Position numbers and translations under genes: made by a program. A DNA stretch of 64,000 nt from Apiotrichum sp. Y4204 (lineage: Eukaryota > Basidiomycota > Tremellomycetes > Trichosporonales > Trichosporonaceae), in NCBI GenBank assembly GCA_025531455.1, contig JAMYHL010000121.1:1-64000 (forward strand), read 5' to 3'. Below the pieces are notes generated by a model, which saw only the letters and a list, made by a program, of their open reading frames with translations, was not told where the DNA came from and ran no database searches. Positions 36,617-48,172 of the stretch are shown one piece after another; the first letter of the stretch is position 1, and every line of letters starts with the position of its first letter.

Positions 36617-38906
36617 CTAAATACGCCATACCTCGCTCCGCGCGCGCTCGTAGATAAGATGCTCGAGCACCTCATCGTCATCCATGTTCACGTCCGCCCC
36701 AAGGTTTTTGGACGGGTGGATCGTGAGCTTGGCAAATGTGCCAGCCGTGTTTGCGCGCGACAGGTGACCCGGGTTGACAGCCAGCGTCGAGTCCACCACC
36801 TTGGAGAAGTGCTTGAGCTTGGACGGGAGGATGAGGACATCGGGTGCTGTCTGTTCCAGACGCAGCATGTTCCAGTGGGTGACATCGAGGTTGACCTCAT
36901 GTGCGAGCGACTCTGGTGCCGGGAAGAGCGGGTAGAAGCTCCGTTGGCCGAGAACGTGGCGCACGAGGTTAGCCATCGCGTCACCCTGAGGGTTTGCTGA
37001 TACGGGGACAGCGAGATCCGGCTCAGCCTCCTCAGCACGCTGAAACACCTCCTCACGGCGGAGGTGGAACAGCACATCTGTGGATGCCAGCGAGACGAGC
37101 ACCTCATTGATGGAGAAAGAGCAGGGGTTCGGCAGAAGACGGACCTTTTTGCTCAGCCCCAGGCCGTCGCGCTCAAATGCTGCCTGCGGATACGCGGCGT
37201 GTCGGCTGATGAGGTCTCGCACGCTCGGGATCAGGATGACCGTAGTCGCTGGTGATGCCTCATTGATCCGTGCGATTCGGCTCGCAACCTGTTCCCGGAA
37301 GAGCTCCTCGGGCATAACCGTCATCTTGCCGGACTGGATGTGGGGGTGGGCTGAATCAACGAAGGGGCCGAGCTGGGTGATTAGATAGGCTCATATGCAC
37401 CCCATGAAGCTCACCAGAATAAGGACGTCTGGCCGCTCCTCACATGCGACGTCCACAAGCGCTTCCAATGGCTCATACTCCAGATTGCTGTCCAGAGTGT
37501 ATGGTCCAGCAGCGACATAGAGCGAGACGGGGAGACCACTGAGCCTCTCACCCTGCTGGTACTCTACCAGTTCGGACAGTGGCGACACAGGGAGCTGCGA
37601 CGGTGGCGGCTGAGAGTTAGTGTTGTCAGAAACCATCGACGCTCACCATCAACACCTCGTCAACAACAAACACGCCGCCACCACCGTTCCGTCCCTTCAA
37701 GCACACAAGACTTCCCGGGAAGACGCCGAAGCCGCGTACTCCAGGCGCGCCACCACGGACCTTGAGAGTATCAAGTCCAGCGAAGCGGAGAGCGACGACC
37801 TTTCCGCTACCAAGCATCCGGCTTGACTGGAGATAGAGATTGGACATGTTTGCCTTTTGGGAGTCGGTGGGCGGAGTTAGGATACGTCCTACGCAGTAGA
37901 TGTCCTCCTCTGAAGGCAAAGACGGATCACCAAGGTCGTTCAGGCTATATGCGTCCTTGATGACCTCCCCAAAGTCGTCAATCTGCTCGTCAAGCGCCTC
38001 GGAACGCGCTGAGATCTTCTCGAACATGTAGCGATAGTCCCACATCTTGGAGTCCACAGTGGCGGCCAGCTGCACACGTGGCCGCGACCCGGGCGGCGCT
38101 CCGCCTCCAGCCGCGAGATGCGGGTTGACCGTCTCGAGAAGTGTGTGCGGCTGCGGGCGCAGGCGGAAGGGCTGGGGAGGCGGGGCTGCAAGACTGCATG
38201 TCAGAGAGTGAATCGCTTATCCGATCGAAATAAAACATACGCGTTGGGCGAGTCAGTACCGACAATTGGGCTGGAGGGTACACCTCCGCTCTTGCCGATA
38301 GGGGTGACAGCCGGAGGAGGCATGCGGGACGGGCCCGGCGCGCTGGGGCGGTAACTGCTCGCTGTGGGACCCATAGGAGTAGCGCCGTTGCTAGATGGCG
38401 TTCCGCGAGACGGGGTGGCCATCGTTGGGCTAGGAAGGATGTTGGCGTTGTTCCCGGTGTTCGAGAGGCGGTTGGTTGCCGGCTTGGGCTTGCGGACGGG
38501 AGTGGTCAGGCCATCGAGGAAGCTGCCAAGATCGTTCCCCCCAGTGCTCGTCCTGGGCTTTTTGCGTACACTGGCGACATTCTCGCGTGGCGCCGTGTTC
38601 ACATTCAAGGCCTTGCTCTGGTTCTCGCGCTGCACCTCCTTGCGCAGCTCGCGGGCGACGTCGAGCGTGAATGTCGACATCTTTGCTCGCAGCCCCGATG
38701 GGCGCGTCATGAGAAACGCCTCATACTTGAAGAACAGGTCCTCGGGAGACAAGTTGTACACGCGACACATGGAGAGGCCTGGTCTGTCAGCTTTACGATC
38801 TCAGCCTGACCAGCTACGCACACTCTGCCATTACCTCCTCGTGACTCGCGACGGCGTCCTTGAACACCGCCGTGAGCTGTTGTCGTGTCGCAGCCTCAGT
38901 GGCCAT
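36617..38906 (-). CDS. POL12: DNA polymerase alpha subunit B (POL12 / POLA2)
   Basis: Regulatory B subunit of DNA polymerase alpha-primase, needed for priming at origins and telomeres. Five exons (38906-38822, 38778-38241, 38193-37647, 37609-37415 and 37372-36617) give 706 residues. The N-terminal helical domain (MATEAATRQQLTAVFKDAVA to VYNLSPEDLFFKYEAFL) leads into a Pro/Ser-rich linker, an OB fold (GRILTPPTDSQKANMSNLYL), and the inactive calcineurin-like phosphoesterase domain with the family motifs LGPFVDSAHPHI, VILIPSVRDLISRH and PNPCSFSINEVLVSLASTDV. The LGPFVDSAHP motif begins exactly at the last exon. All four introns are short (37-47 nt). Confidence 0.95.
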
Positions 38907-39533
38907 GGTGGAGATGTGTACGTGTTTCAATGAAATTAACGTTGTAGAAGAAGGTGGACTGGTAGTGATGTGAGCCAACAACAATCAAAAGCACGCGTGT
39001 TGGTTGCAAGTGCACGCGTCTCGCAACATGAGCATTCACGGCCAAATGGCGGCAGCCGCGTCGCACTGCGCGTCTTTATTTTTGGCCCCGAAGCGACGCG
39101 TCCTTATCACACAATCCAGTCACCTTTATTTTAATACGCGTAATTGACACAGCCACTTGGATTGCCGGCACCTTCCGGACCGGACTGCCGAGTACTGAGA
39201 GCCGGAGATACGCGAGTCGCACGAGTCGCATGCGGGGCCACAAGGGGCACAAGGATTGGACTCTCAGACCCATCATGTCATTGCTGTACGTCTTGTCCAC
39301 TCCGTTTCTCCATCATCATTCCCGCGACTACTTCGGATTACTTCTCAACCGTTTGTAAGGTCGTGCGACGTGAACACCACCTAAATCCGAGACTAGGACG
39401 TTTCTGCGGTCCGACCTCCTGAGCTCGGCGGCTGCCGTGACCACCGTCGGTCGGGGAGACCAGATTGGGCTGAGGCGTTTCTCGAAGGGGACCTTTGATC
39501 TGACTCGCTGTTTGAACCTCTACACATTTTATC
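38907..39533. promoter_or_regulatory. Divergent promoter, POL12 / Zn2Cys6 factor
   Basis: A 627-nt gap between two 5' ends. It contains two CACGCGT-like G1/S-type MCB sequences: GCACGCGT at 38993-39000 and GCACGCGT at 39012-39019. MCB (ACGCGT) elements drive S-phase genes such as POL12 in yeast; use here is inference. Confidence 0.5.
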
Positions 39534-42352
39534 ATGGAGTCCAGAAACTCACTCAGTGACCGCCCGGGCCCGTCCCCCGACGAAGTGAAGCCAGACGAGG
39601 AGCGGCGGCAGAACACTCGTGAGTGTGGGAGAGAGGACAGGTGATGATGGTGACAAGCAAGCTGGAACTGACGCCCCAGGCGCCTGTGTTAGTACACAGT
39701 GAAACGAACATTTGCTTATGTTCAGGACTTTTGCCACCGTATGAAGATGAAGTGTATCGGCAAGGAGACGCCACCGTGTAATCGCTGTCGCCAGAGTGGA
39801 CAGCAATGCACATTTGACGGGACACGGAAGAGTAAAGCAGCGAAAGTAGAGGAGTGAGTTGTGGGTTGGTGGAATAACTCACAACAGTCGCCTCAAGGTC
39901 GTCGAGGATCAGTTAGCGGAGGTTCAGGCCCAGCTCGCCCAGCTCATGGCGCTTCGGATGGTGAATGCTGGAGATGGAAGCCAACTCCCAGACGGACTTG
40001 GGGGATTGTTGACTCCGGATTTGGAAGCACAAGTGCACAGGAGCTCTTCCACCACTTCTCGAGTAGGCCGGGAATCACTCGCAGGCCCCGGAGTGGCGCA
40101 CGTCGCAGATGGAGAACTACGAGCAGGTGCTGGCAGTCGACCCACTCGGGACCCGACATCAAGATCCCGATCTCCCGTCTTGGAACGCCACTCTTCGGCA
40201 CCCGAGGAGTCAGGTTTGCAAAGCGAGGAAGAAGATGACCCCATGGTACCCAGCGCTGCGATATACAACAACATGCTCAGTCTGGCCGAGGCTGCGCGCC
40301 TGAAAGCAGATGGACACCTGGTGGAGACGGAGGCCACGGGCCCCTCCAGAAATGCTTACAAGTCGAATAAACGTAAATCCGCACATCCGTTCGATTGTTC
40401 TATCGATGACGGTCCAGCGAAGAAACCGCGCCATTCATTGCTCAGTCGCGGACCGCCTTTGCGGAAGGACAGTCTTGGGTGCCAGTTCCAGGACCCTATC
40501 GATCTTGGGTTCTGCTCAGAGGCCAGAGGCAAGCAGCTGTTTAACCTCTTCATGGATGGGGCCGCTGTCTACGTTCCAATTCTTGATCCCGAGGTGGATA
40601 CCTGGGAGACGCTTCGTGCCAGCGCTCCGTTTACAGTCACTGTTCTCATGATGGTCGGAGCACGGATCGAGGACGCTGGTAGACCAGCGAGCGAGCTGCA
40701 AAAGCAGTGCAAGGATCATGCCGAGAATCTTGGTGGGTTTCTTCCCAGAGCTTTACCAAGACTAGTTATCGCTGACATTAGGTATGCACACGCTGTTCAC
40801 GCCGGTGGCCCGGATAGATGTCCTACAGGCAATGAGTAAGACTATGTTGGGGATGGCTCTAACCATAGTCATCTTAGCGTCCTGGGGTGACACTAGCTGG
40901 CGTCCGGGCGGACACGCTCTGCGCATTGCGTGAGTTCTTGTCGTCCAACTGTCATTGACACCCAGAATGGACATGGGCCTGTACCGTTGTCTCCCGCATC
41001 TTGCAGCCTCCAATATGGGGCTCAGGAAATCCGTTGCAGAGCTGGAAGATGAGCGTCCGCTTGTGGTTGGTGCTCGTTGCTGGCTCGCTCTGTGCAAGTC
41101 CGAGTTTGAAATGGCATTCAACCTCGGGCGACCCGCCTTTTTTGCTGCTGAAGAGACGCTTAAGCACAGTCGCCGTTTTCTCCAGCACCCCCTCTCGCTC
41201 CCCAATGACAGCCGCCTCGTGGCCGCTTGCGAGCTCCTCACGCTCCGTCGTAGGTCCTGACAATGTCGAAGCTAACTTCTAGTGGCGATACATCAGCCAC
41301 TATCGATAGCGCTCGAGGGAACGCATCTGGACAATCTCGATGAGCGGATACAGGCTGCCAATGAGAGTTATGATGAGTGGTTTAAGAATTGGGAGGACTA
41401 CTACAGTCCGTTTTTTGCCTTCGGAGCCCGCTGACCATAGAACGGCTGCAGCTGCCGAGCGGCAACTTCATGTACGAGCTGCTGCATAGCCAACGCGCAC
41501 ACGCTCGTTTGCATACAAACTCCCAGATTCTCCACGCCGTTCGGTCTAAGGGACACGTTGCGCTACTTTCTGGACAGCGCTACCAATTACTCGTACAAGC
41601 ATTGCGTAGCGCTGAGACGCTGGTCTCCATGGCACTCAGGGGTAAGGCGTACGCAACCCAGTTTGCAAAGGCAAATTACTACACGCACGTCGGCATCGCG
41701 TTCGCCGCACGCATCATCATCCGTCTCACGTCCCTCATACCGGAGCAAGTCACCGATCTTCGCCAAACTAGCCGCGATCTCGAGGCTATCACCAAGATCT
41801 TGGCGCGTGTCCCCGGATTCCAGTTTGCGCAGCAGATCCGCAGTATCCTTGTCAAGGCGCGCAGAAAGCATGTTCTTCCGCCGAGCTCACGGGCACCGAG
41901 CCCGGGGCCACAGAGAAGGGAGCTGCCGACTAATGCAAAGGGGGATAACAAGACAAGAGAGACTCACGACTACGTACCGGAGCTCGACGGCCGGCTGAGC
42001 ACAAACTCGACACCGGGCGCATTCACGGGGTCGTTGACCCTCACACCTGATGCTGTCCCACATGACTTTTCTTACGCAGAGCAGCTCTTCGCCGACGCGC
42101 CCGTGTTGAATCTTAATGTCCCGGTGAGTACAACGCTGCGTCCTGGAAACCGTACTAATGTGGCAGCTTGAAGTCCCCAATATCGATCACTTGGCGGAAC
42201 CGCTCTTCAACTTTGATGAATGGTTTCCCTATCCCCCTCTTGGTTAGTGAGCCCATTGGGTATACCTAACATCAGAACCGGACACGTCTCTCGTTGGTGC
42301 ATCTGCCGGCTCTGAATTGGCGTCGGCCGTGAATATCGAAAGCTACTGGTAG
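39534..42352 (+). CDS. Zn2Cys6 binuclear-cluster transcription factor
   Basis: Fungal-specific regulator. Eleven exons (39534-39618, 39680-39687, 39726-39853, 39888-40732, 40782-40835, 40869-40929, 40966-41249, 41283-41405, 41441-42123, 42167-42242 and 42276-42352) give 807 residues. The DNA-binding cluster near residues 30-60 is RACDFCHRMKMKC followed by IGKETPPCNRCRQSGQQC, that is C-x2-C-x6-C-x7-C-x2-C-x6-C. The first Cys comes from an 8-nt microexon. A coiled coil follows (RLKVVEDQLAEVQAQLAQLM), then a Ser/Pro-rich linker with a basic NLS (KSNKRKS), then the fungal middle homology region (IILASWGDTSWRPGGHALRI, MDMGLYRCLPHLA). The IGKETPPC spacing resembles the Leu3/War1-like group. It is convergent with the aminotransferase gene and may regulate the genes to its right. 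Confidence 0.9.
39680..39687 (+). other. 8-nt microexon GCGCCTGT in the Zn2Cys6 gene
   Basis: It lies between a 61-nt intron (GTGAGT...CTGACGCCCCAG) and a 38-nt intron (GTTAGT...ATGTTCAG). It supplies most of the Arg codon plus Ala and Cys. Without it the first zinc-ligand cysteine of the cluster is lost; with it the spacing is exactly canonical. Confidence 0.75.
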
Positions 42353-42518
42353 ATGCGACCTCGGCAAGGTAATCAGGGTTGTTATTCAGTCCTGCGGTGT
42401 GCTGGTGACGATTAGTCCTCGGTGTAATTTCAGGCGTTGCATGAGAGTAATGGGGCCTGTGCTGGATGTATCCGTTCCATTAAAATCGTTTCGTGTACCG
42501 CTCGACATCTCGCTGTAC

Positions 42519-44156
42519 CTATGGATCCTCCCCAAGGATGTCCTCGATTGCGCCGCGCACCTCTCGCACGAGGAACTCGATCTCCTCCTCGGTGATGGTG
42601 TACGGGGGGCAGAGCATGAGGTGGTCTCCTTCCCATCCGTCGGCCTGAAGTCAGTATGGAGCTGCTACCCGACTCACGCATCCGGCACCATGGTATATCG
42701 CCACACCGCGCGCGAGCAGGCGTTCCGCAACGCGGTCTGCGTGATGGTCGGCATACGCAAATGGCTGCTTCGTCTCCTTGTCCTGCACGAGCTCGATGCC
42801 CCAGAAGAGACCCATGCCGCGCACGTCGCCGACGTTCTTGTGCGGAAGGACAGTGCTGCGCAGAAGCTCGGCGAGTTGTTCCCCACGGACACGACATTGC
42901 TCGATCCTGTGTGTCAGTCGCTGTTCCGTTCTCCTCAACTCACAGGTTGTGCTCCTGCATATACTTGTACACCGCGAGGCCAGCTGCCGTGCCCGTCCCG
43001 CTGCTCTGGAACGTAAACCCGTTGATAAACGCGGCGCTGCCGCGGGCAAGCACATCGACAACACGGGGCGCAACGAGCACAGCCGAGAGCGGCGCATAGC
43101 CACCGCACAGACCCTTGCCGAGAGTCTGGACGTCGGGGCGCGCGTCCTCCCCATCGCCGGTCGCATCCCACATCCACGCGTGCGTCTTGCCACTCCGCCC
43201 GAACCCACACATTATCTCGTCAAGGCAGAATAGCACGCCATACTTGCGGCACACGGCCTTCATACGCCGCAGATACCCTGGCACAAAGGGCACGCAGCCG
43301 GCTGCAGCGCCCACGACTGTGTATCAGCGGGTGGCCATCCTTTTATTAACCCACTTGGTTCACAGAAGAAGGCGGCGACTGTGTCGCTCCCCAGCTCGAT
43401 AATCTTGCGCTCGAGCTCGTCCGCCAGACGGGCCACATACTCGTCGTCACTCTCGCCCACATTCTTGAAGCGGTACGCGTTGCACGGTGACACGGCGTGG
43501 AAGGTGTCGTCCTGCGACAGCATCGGCATGTATATCTTCCTGCGGCGGTTGTGCCGGCCGAGCGAGAGTGCTGCAAGTCAGACTACTGAAAGCCTCGAGA
43601 CCCACCGCCGAGTGTGTTGCCATGGTAGCTGATCTCGCGTGCGATGAACTTCGAGCGCTGCGGTTCACTGTTCTCGACATGGTATTGGCGACAGAGCTGT
43701 GTGTCAGCGAGAAACGTGTGAGGCGGCACGTTCTCCAAGCCATCATTGCTTCCTATCTGTACCCACCTTGATGGCACTCTCAACCGCCTCGCTCCCGCCC
43801 GTGAGAAAGAGGGCCCGCCCCATGCCCGCATCGGCACACATCTTCTCCGCGAGCTCCTCGGCGGACTGCATGCCAAACAGCGCGGACGAGACGTACGGCA
43901 GAGTGCTAAGCTGCTGCGACACCGCTTCCACGATCTCGGGGACCGCGTGCCCGACCGACACGACGGCCGCGCCGCCCGACGCGTCGAGCACGCGCGACCC
44001 GTCCCCGAGATACAGGTAGTTGCCCTCGCCGCGCGTCGCAAGCGGGAGCGTGAGTGCCAGCGAGCGGTGCATCACCGAAGAGGAGCCGACGGGCGGCGGC
44101 GCGGTGGCCGCCGCTGTCGCCTGCTTGGTTGAGACGCTGGGGTCGTCGACGGTCAT
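42519..44156 (-). CDS. Class III pyridoxal-phosphate aminotransferase
   Basis: Fold-type I omega-amino acid or diamine aminotransferase family. Six exons (44156-43767, 43696-43606, 43570-43355, 43316-42944, 42906-42678 and 42644-42519) give 474 residues. Signature stretches are FLTGGSEAVESAIK, ISYHGNTLG, EPIVGAAAGCVPFVPGY, GVLFCLDEIMCGFGRSGKTH (the Asp that contacts the PLP pyridine) and TLGKGLCGGYAPLSAVL, with the Schiff-base Lys near residue 300. The C-terminal domain has VRGMGLFWGIEL. There is no targeting peptide, so it is probably cytosolic. The donor of intron 3 is GTGGGT, not the nearby GTTAAT, because only that gives EPIVGAA. It is divergent from the SDR gene and convergent with the Zn2Cys6 factor. 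The amine substrate cannot be told from sequence. Confidence 0.92.
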
Positions 44157-44741
44157 TGTAAAGTGGAGTTGATGAACAAGTGGGAGGATGAGAAAGACGG
44201 AACTCGTGGTGCTCTCTTGATACAGTTCGCTTTGGTATGGAGAGATAACTCGACAACAAGCCTTACGGCATGATAGTCGTGCAAGCCCACTTCCGACTCG
44301 GACGCTGGGTGTGGTGGCGCACGACGTCACGTCGGTCAACTCCGCCGCAGCAAGCGAGGTGGTGGAGGAGGTTGCCCCAATGCTGGGAACCATGAACCAA
44401 CGTGCAATGTTGTCCCGCGTGCACATGTCTCATATGACAGAGCGGAGGTGGATAGCAATGCGGACAGCAACCTGGCGGTGTATATGTACTGCGCGAAATG
44501 TTCTAAGTGTCCTCTCGAGCGGAACTGGACCCAACTCGCTACTTCCGAGTGCCGCTTCAGAGTATCGAGTCGGTCTGATCCGCACCTCGGCGATCATCTC
44601 GTCGGCGATCAAAACTGGGCCCAGCGGCGGTTTAAACGCCGACGCGCCGAGCACTCGCTTCGCCGTGACGTATTCCCGTCACTAACCGACTGGACTAACA
44701 ATGCCCATGTTCTCATCATCACTCTTGTCATCTATCCCATC
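44157..44741. promoter_or_regulatory. Divergent promoter, aminotransferase / SDR
   Basis: A 585-nt bidirectional promoter region. It contains CCG-ACT-CGG (44293-44301) and CGG-N6-CCG (44333-44344), inverted CGG triplets of the kind bound by Zn2Cys6 dimers. Binding by the neighbouring factor is inference. Confidence 0.45.
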
Positions 44742-45715
44742 ATGAACGGCCTCCGTATCCTCCTTACGGGCGCAGCGGGTCTCGTGGGCGGGCACACTCT
44801 CGCCCTCCTCGTCGACGAGGGGCACATCGTGACGGCAACCGATATGCTGCCGGAGAGCAGCGTCAAGCGACCCGAAGGAACCCTCGGAAAGTGGACCTAC
44901 AGGCAGGCCGACCTCACCTCTCTTCCGGACGTGGACGGGCTCTTCGACGCCGAGTACGATGCAGTTATCCACCTCGGCGCGGTGCCCAACCCGCTTACCG
45001 GCATGGACCACCGCACACTGCACGCGAACAACGTCGTCGGAAACTACAATGTTCTCCGCACCGCTGTTGACAAGGGCATCAAGCGCATCGTACAGGCTAG
45101 CTCAGTTAATGCCCACGGGCTCGGATATGCGCCCCCTGGGCATACCAAGTTTGACAAATTTCCGATTGACGAGGATGTGCCTCGGCGAGACGTGAGTGGA
45201 GATTGTGGAGTACGATTCTGTTCGAAGTTTTATTTCTTCGACTGGCACTGACTCCACCACAGGAGGACGCCTACGCACTGAGTAAACACATCGGCGAGAT
45301 CCAAGCCGATTCGCTAGTGCGTCTCGTTCCGGGCGTGCGCATCGCCTCTCTGCGCCCGCACATGGTGCGCGAGGACTATGCCTCGGCGTTTCCGGACTGC
45401 GAGTCGGGGCACCTCTTCTCGTGGGTGTCGTATGCCGCACTCGCGCGCGCGTGTCTTTTGGGAGTCACGAGTGAGGGGTGGGACGGACACGAGGTGTTCC
45501 ACATCGTCGCACCTGAGATCTGCTGGGAGGGCAGCGTTGAGCGCCAGGAGACCACCATGCAAACGGGAGAGAACGTGCCGACTCTCGATCTCGTCGCGCA
45601 CTACTGTAACTACAAGCCGCAGATTGACGTTGATTACTTTACGCGAAACCCGCGCGCCGCGCTGTGGGTGTGTACCAAGGCCGAGCGGCTGCTGGGATGG
45701 AAGCACGACCTGTAG
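44742..45715 (+). CDS. NAD-dependent epimerase/dehydratase (extended SDR)
   Basis: Extended short-chain dehydrogenase, probably acting on a sugar nucleotide or sugar acid. Two exons (44742-45191 and 45263-45715) give 300 residues. The Rossmann loop TGAAGLVGGHT is at about 9-19, followed by VIHLGAVPNP, the ASSVNAHG strand with the catalytic Ser, and the YALSK catalytic pair (Tyr154, Lys158) at the start of exon 2. The sequence resembles the bacterial-type uronate dehydrogenase/epimerase group more than GalE. The frame is open upstream, but the ATG at 44742 sits directly before the Rossmann strand (MNGLRILLTGAAG). It is divergent from the aminotransferase gene and ends 89 nt from the convergent M20 gene. 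Confidence 0.9.
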
Positions 45716-45804
45716 CGTATGCAATAGTTGCTAGATTGTGCATTATTTGCATACCATATAGCAGCTAAGCTAATTCCAACTTCTAATTCTTCTGACCTTC
45801 CCTC

Positions 45805-47431
45805 CTAGGCATCCTCCATGTCGTCTTGCCACCACTTACGTGCCTCCTTGGCAAACTTCTCGTCCTTGACAAAGCGCGCGCCGACACACGCCATGCCACC
45901 GGCAAACTTCCAGGTGTAGTCGTGCGCCTCGGGCGTGCGGCACGCGTTGCGGAACTCGATCGTGTGGTTTGAACGGCCAGCGACGCTCGGGACCGCGTAA
46001 TGTGGGTGGCACGCGGGCATCGCGTATGTGACGTTGCCAAAGTCTGTCGAGCCGCCCGCGGTCGAGAAGTCGCGCACAGCAACATGGGTAGGGAGGTTGA
46101 GGTCGCCCATTGCCGAAGCGAACTCTTCCTGGGCTTGTTAGCGAAAGCAAGCAAGCAGATTTCAAACATACCGCGAGCTGGAGGTTGTTGCGCAGGTCAT
46201 TCATAACTCGCTCCGTGTTGTACTTGACCGTGCAGCCGGTTGCCTTACCCGCCGCGTCAAAGATATCCTTGATCTTGCCGATGAGGGACTCGACGCCCTT
46301 AACGCTCTGTGCGCGCACATACCAGCGCATCGAGGTGTACTCGGGGATAACTGTCGTCAGCGAAGCAGTAAGCATTAACGTACTGTTGGGTGCATCTCCA
46401 CCGTGGACGATGATGCCGTGCACGCGGTCTGTGGGGTGGATCTGCTGGCGCAGCGCCGAGACGGACGCGTACGCGAGATGTGCTGCGTCCAGGGCGTTGA
46501 TGCCGTCCCAGGGCGCGCCGCCTGCGTGCGAGGTGCGCCCGAAGAACTCGACGTTGATGGTTTGAATGGCGAGCGTCGGGACCACGCCGGAGAAGCCAGC
46601 CTTGCCGCTCGGGTCGCCGACCGGGTGAATCATCATGCACGCATCAGCGCCCTTGTCTGCCCGTCAGCACAATGCCTGTAGTGCAGACTCACATCCACCG
46701 CGCTCGAGGAGGATGCCTTTGCCGACACCGCCTTCTTCCTGAGAAGTCAGCCTAATGAATGCTTCCCCAGTCACCCACCGCAGGCGTGCCAATGAGCGTC
46801 ACCGCGCCGTCGATGTTGTGCTTCTTGAGCGCGGCACGCATGCCGAGGGTGGCAGCGACGCCGGCCACAGCAATGAGGTTGTGCCCGCAAGCGTGGCCGA
46901 CACCGGGGAGCGCGTCGTACTCCGAGTTGAACGCGAACGTCCGCCCGCCCTTGCCGTGCGTGTACGTCGCGCGGAACGCCGTCTCGAGGTCCTTGTACCC
47001 TGTCTCAACGTCGAAGCCCTCATCGCGGAGGAACTGCACGATGCGCTTTGAGGACTTGTACTCTTTGAAACCAAGCTCCGGGTGGTCAGAGATGTAGAGT
47101 GAGAGATCGGTGAGCTTGTCGGTATACGAGTCGATGGCAACGCGCACCGTGTCGCGGACCTGCTGTTAGCTAGGTTGTGTACACTCTAGCTTACATCTGA
47201 GGAGAAGGCATCGCCGGCGACGTAGGGCGGGAGGTCTTCGTCGACGCGATTGAGCCGCAGGGCCGAGAGCGCGTCGCCGCACCCGCACGGCTCGTAGTGC
47301 TCGTGCTTCTCAGGAGGGGAGCGGCGGGGTTCCGGGGCAGGGGCCGGTGTAGTCCGCGCCTCGACGCGCGCAGTGTGCTGGGGCTCAACCTCCTTACGAC
47401 GCAAGAAGGAAAAGCAGCCTGGGACGGACAT
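45805..47431 (-). CDS. M20D-family amidohydrolase/peptidase (PM20D2-like)
   Basis: Zinc amidohydrolase that cleaves amide bonds of N-acyl amino acids or dipeptides. Six exons (47431-47195, 47159-46779, 46738-46693, 46656-46384, 46350-46172 and 46128-45805) give 479 residues. An N-terminal Pro/Arg-rich stretch of about 75 residues precedes the catalytic domain. Metal motifs are EYDALPGVGHACGHNL (near 165) and EEGGVGKG (207-214), with HGGDAPNIIPEYTSM in the dimerisation part and GSTDFGNVTYAMPACHPHYA near the end. Intron 4 (33 nt, 46351-46383) is in frame and stop-free; only its removal gives the conserved PNIIPEY. A TATA-like ATATAAG is 70 nt upstream of the start (47503-47509). It is divergent from guanine deaminase. 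Confidence 0.92.
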
Positions 47432-48172
47432 GATGCGACGATTAGTGGTGAGCAACGAGTAAGATGTGAACTTGAGAGACCTGCTTGCCTTGCGATCCTT
47501 GCTTATATCTGTGAGAAGCCGAGGTGGGCGCGTAGCACACTGTGATTGTGGGCGTGGTGACCGTGGTGGGCAGCTGTCTGAATCGATGGTTATTCTGGTT
47601 GCCGAGCACAGAACGTCATGCACCTCGTGTTGTCGCCTCGGGCATTTCCGATGTTCTGGATGGGGTGAATTGATGACCGATTTGAGCATTCTGCATCGAG
47701 ACGACGCATGTGCCGGCCATGAGCGATGTCTCAAGATGACAAGGGCATGCACTTTCGATGTGCGCGATATGGCATGGCAAGGTCGACAGAAGCTGTGATG
47801 GTGATAGAGTTATCGCGAACAACCACTACCACTATGGGTGACTGACCTTAGCCGAGGTGGGATGCTCCGATGCTATCGGACTTCAAGGGGCTGTGTTATC
47901 TCTGACACTCCCCGTTCCCTTGCCTTGCCTCGGTGCTCCCCGTCGTCGCCGTCAATGACACCGTCAGTCTCATCTGCCATCACCACATCACCGATACAAG
48001 AGATAAGCCCCCCGCCATTGTGTATATGTCCCCTGGGCAGATTCTCACTCTCTTCTCGCCCTCGCAACCACACCTTCGGCATTGATACCTGAACCACGTC
48101 GCCTATAGCGCCCACCAGCATTTTGCTCTTTGGCCATCAACACTCCGTTCCTTCCACTCAGTGCTCGATATC
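47432..48172. promoter_or_regulatory. Divergent promoter with GATA sites, M20 amidohydrolase / guanine deaminase
   Basis: A 741-nt bidirectional region. GATA-type sites are AGATAAG at 48001-48007, AGATAAC (minus) at 47895-47901, TGATAG at 47802-47807 and CGATAAC (minus) at 47809-47815. TATA-like elements serve each gene: 47503-47509 for the minus gene and TGTATATG at 48021-48028 for the plus gene. HGATAR sites are bound by fungal nitrogen regulators, and purine catabolism is nitrogen-repressed in related yeasts (established knowledge); control here is inference. Confidence 0.55.

Noticed and set aside
44448..44741. 98-residue N-terminal extension of the SDR
   Set aside because: It would lie before the Rossmann strand, lacks family similarity and covers the bidirectional promoter; the ATG at 44742 fits the family start.
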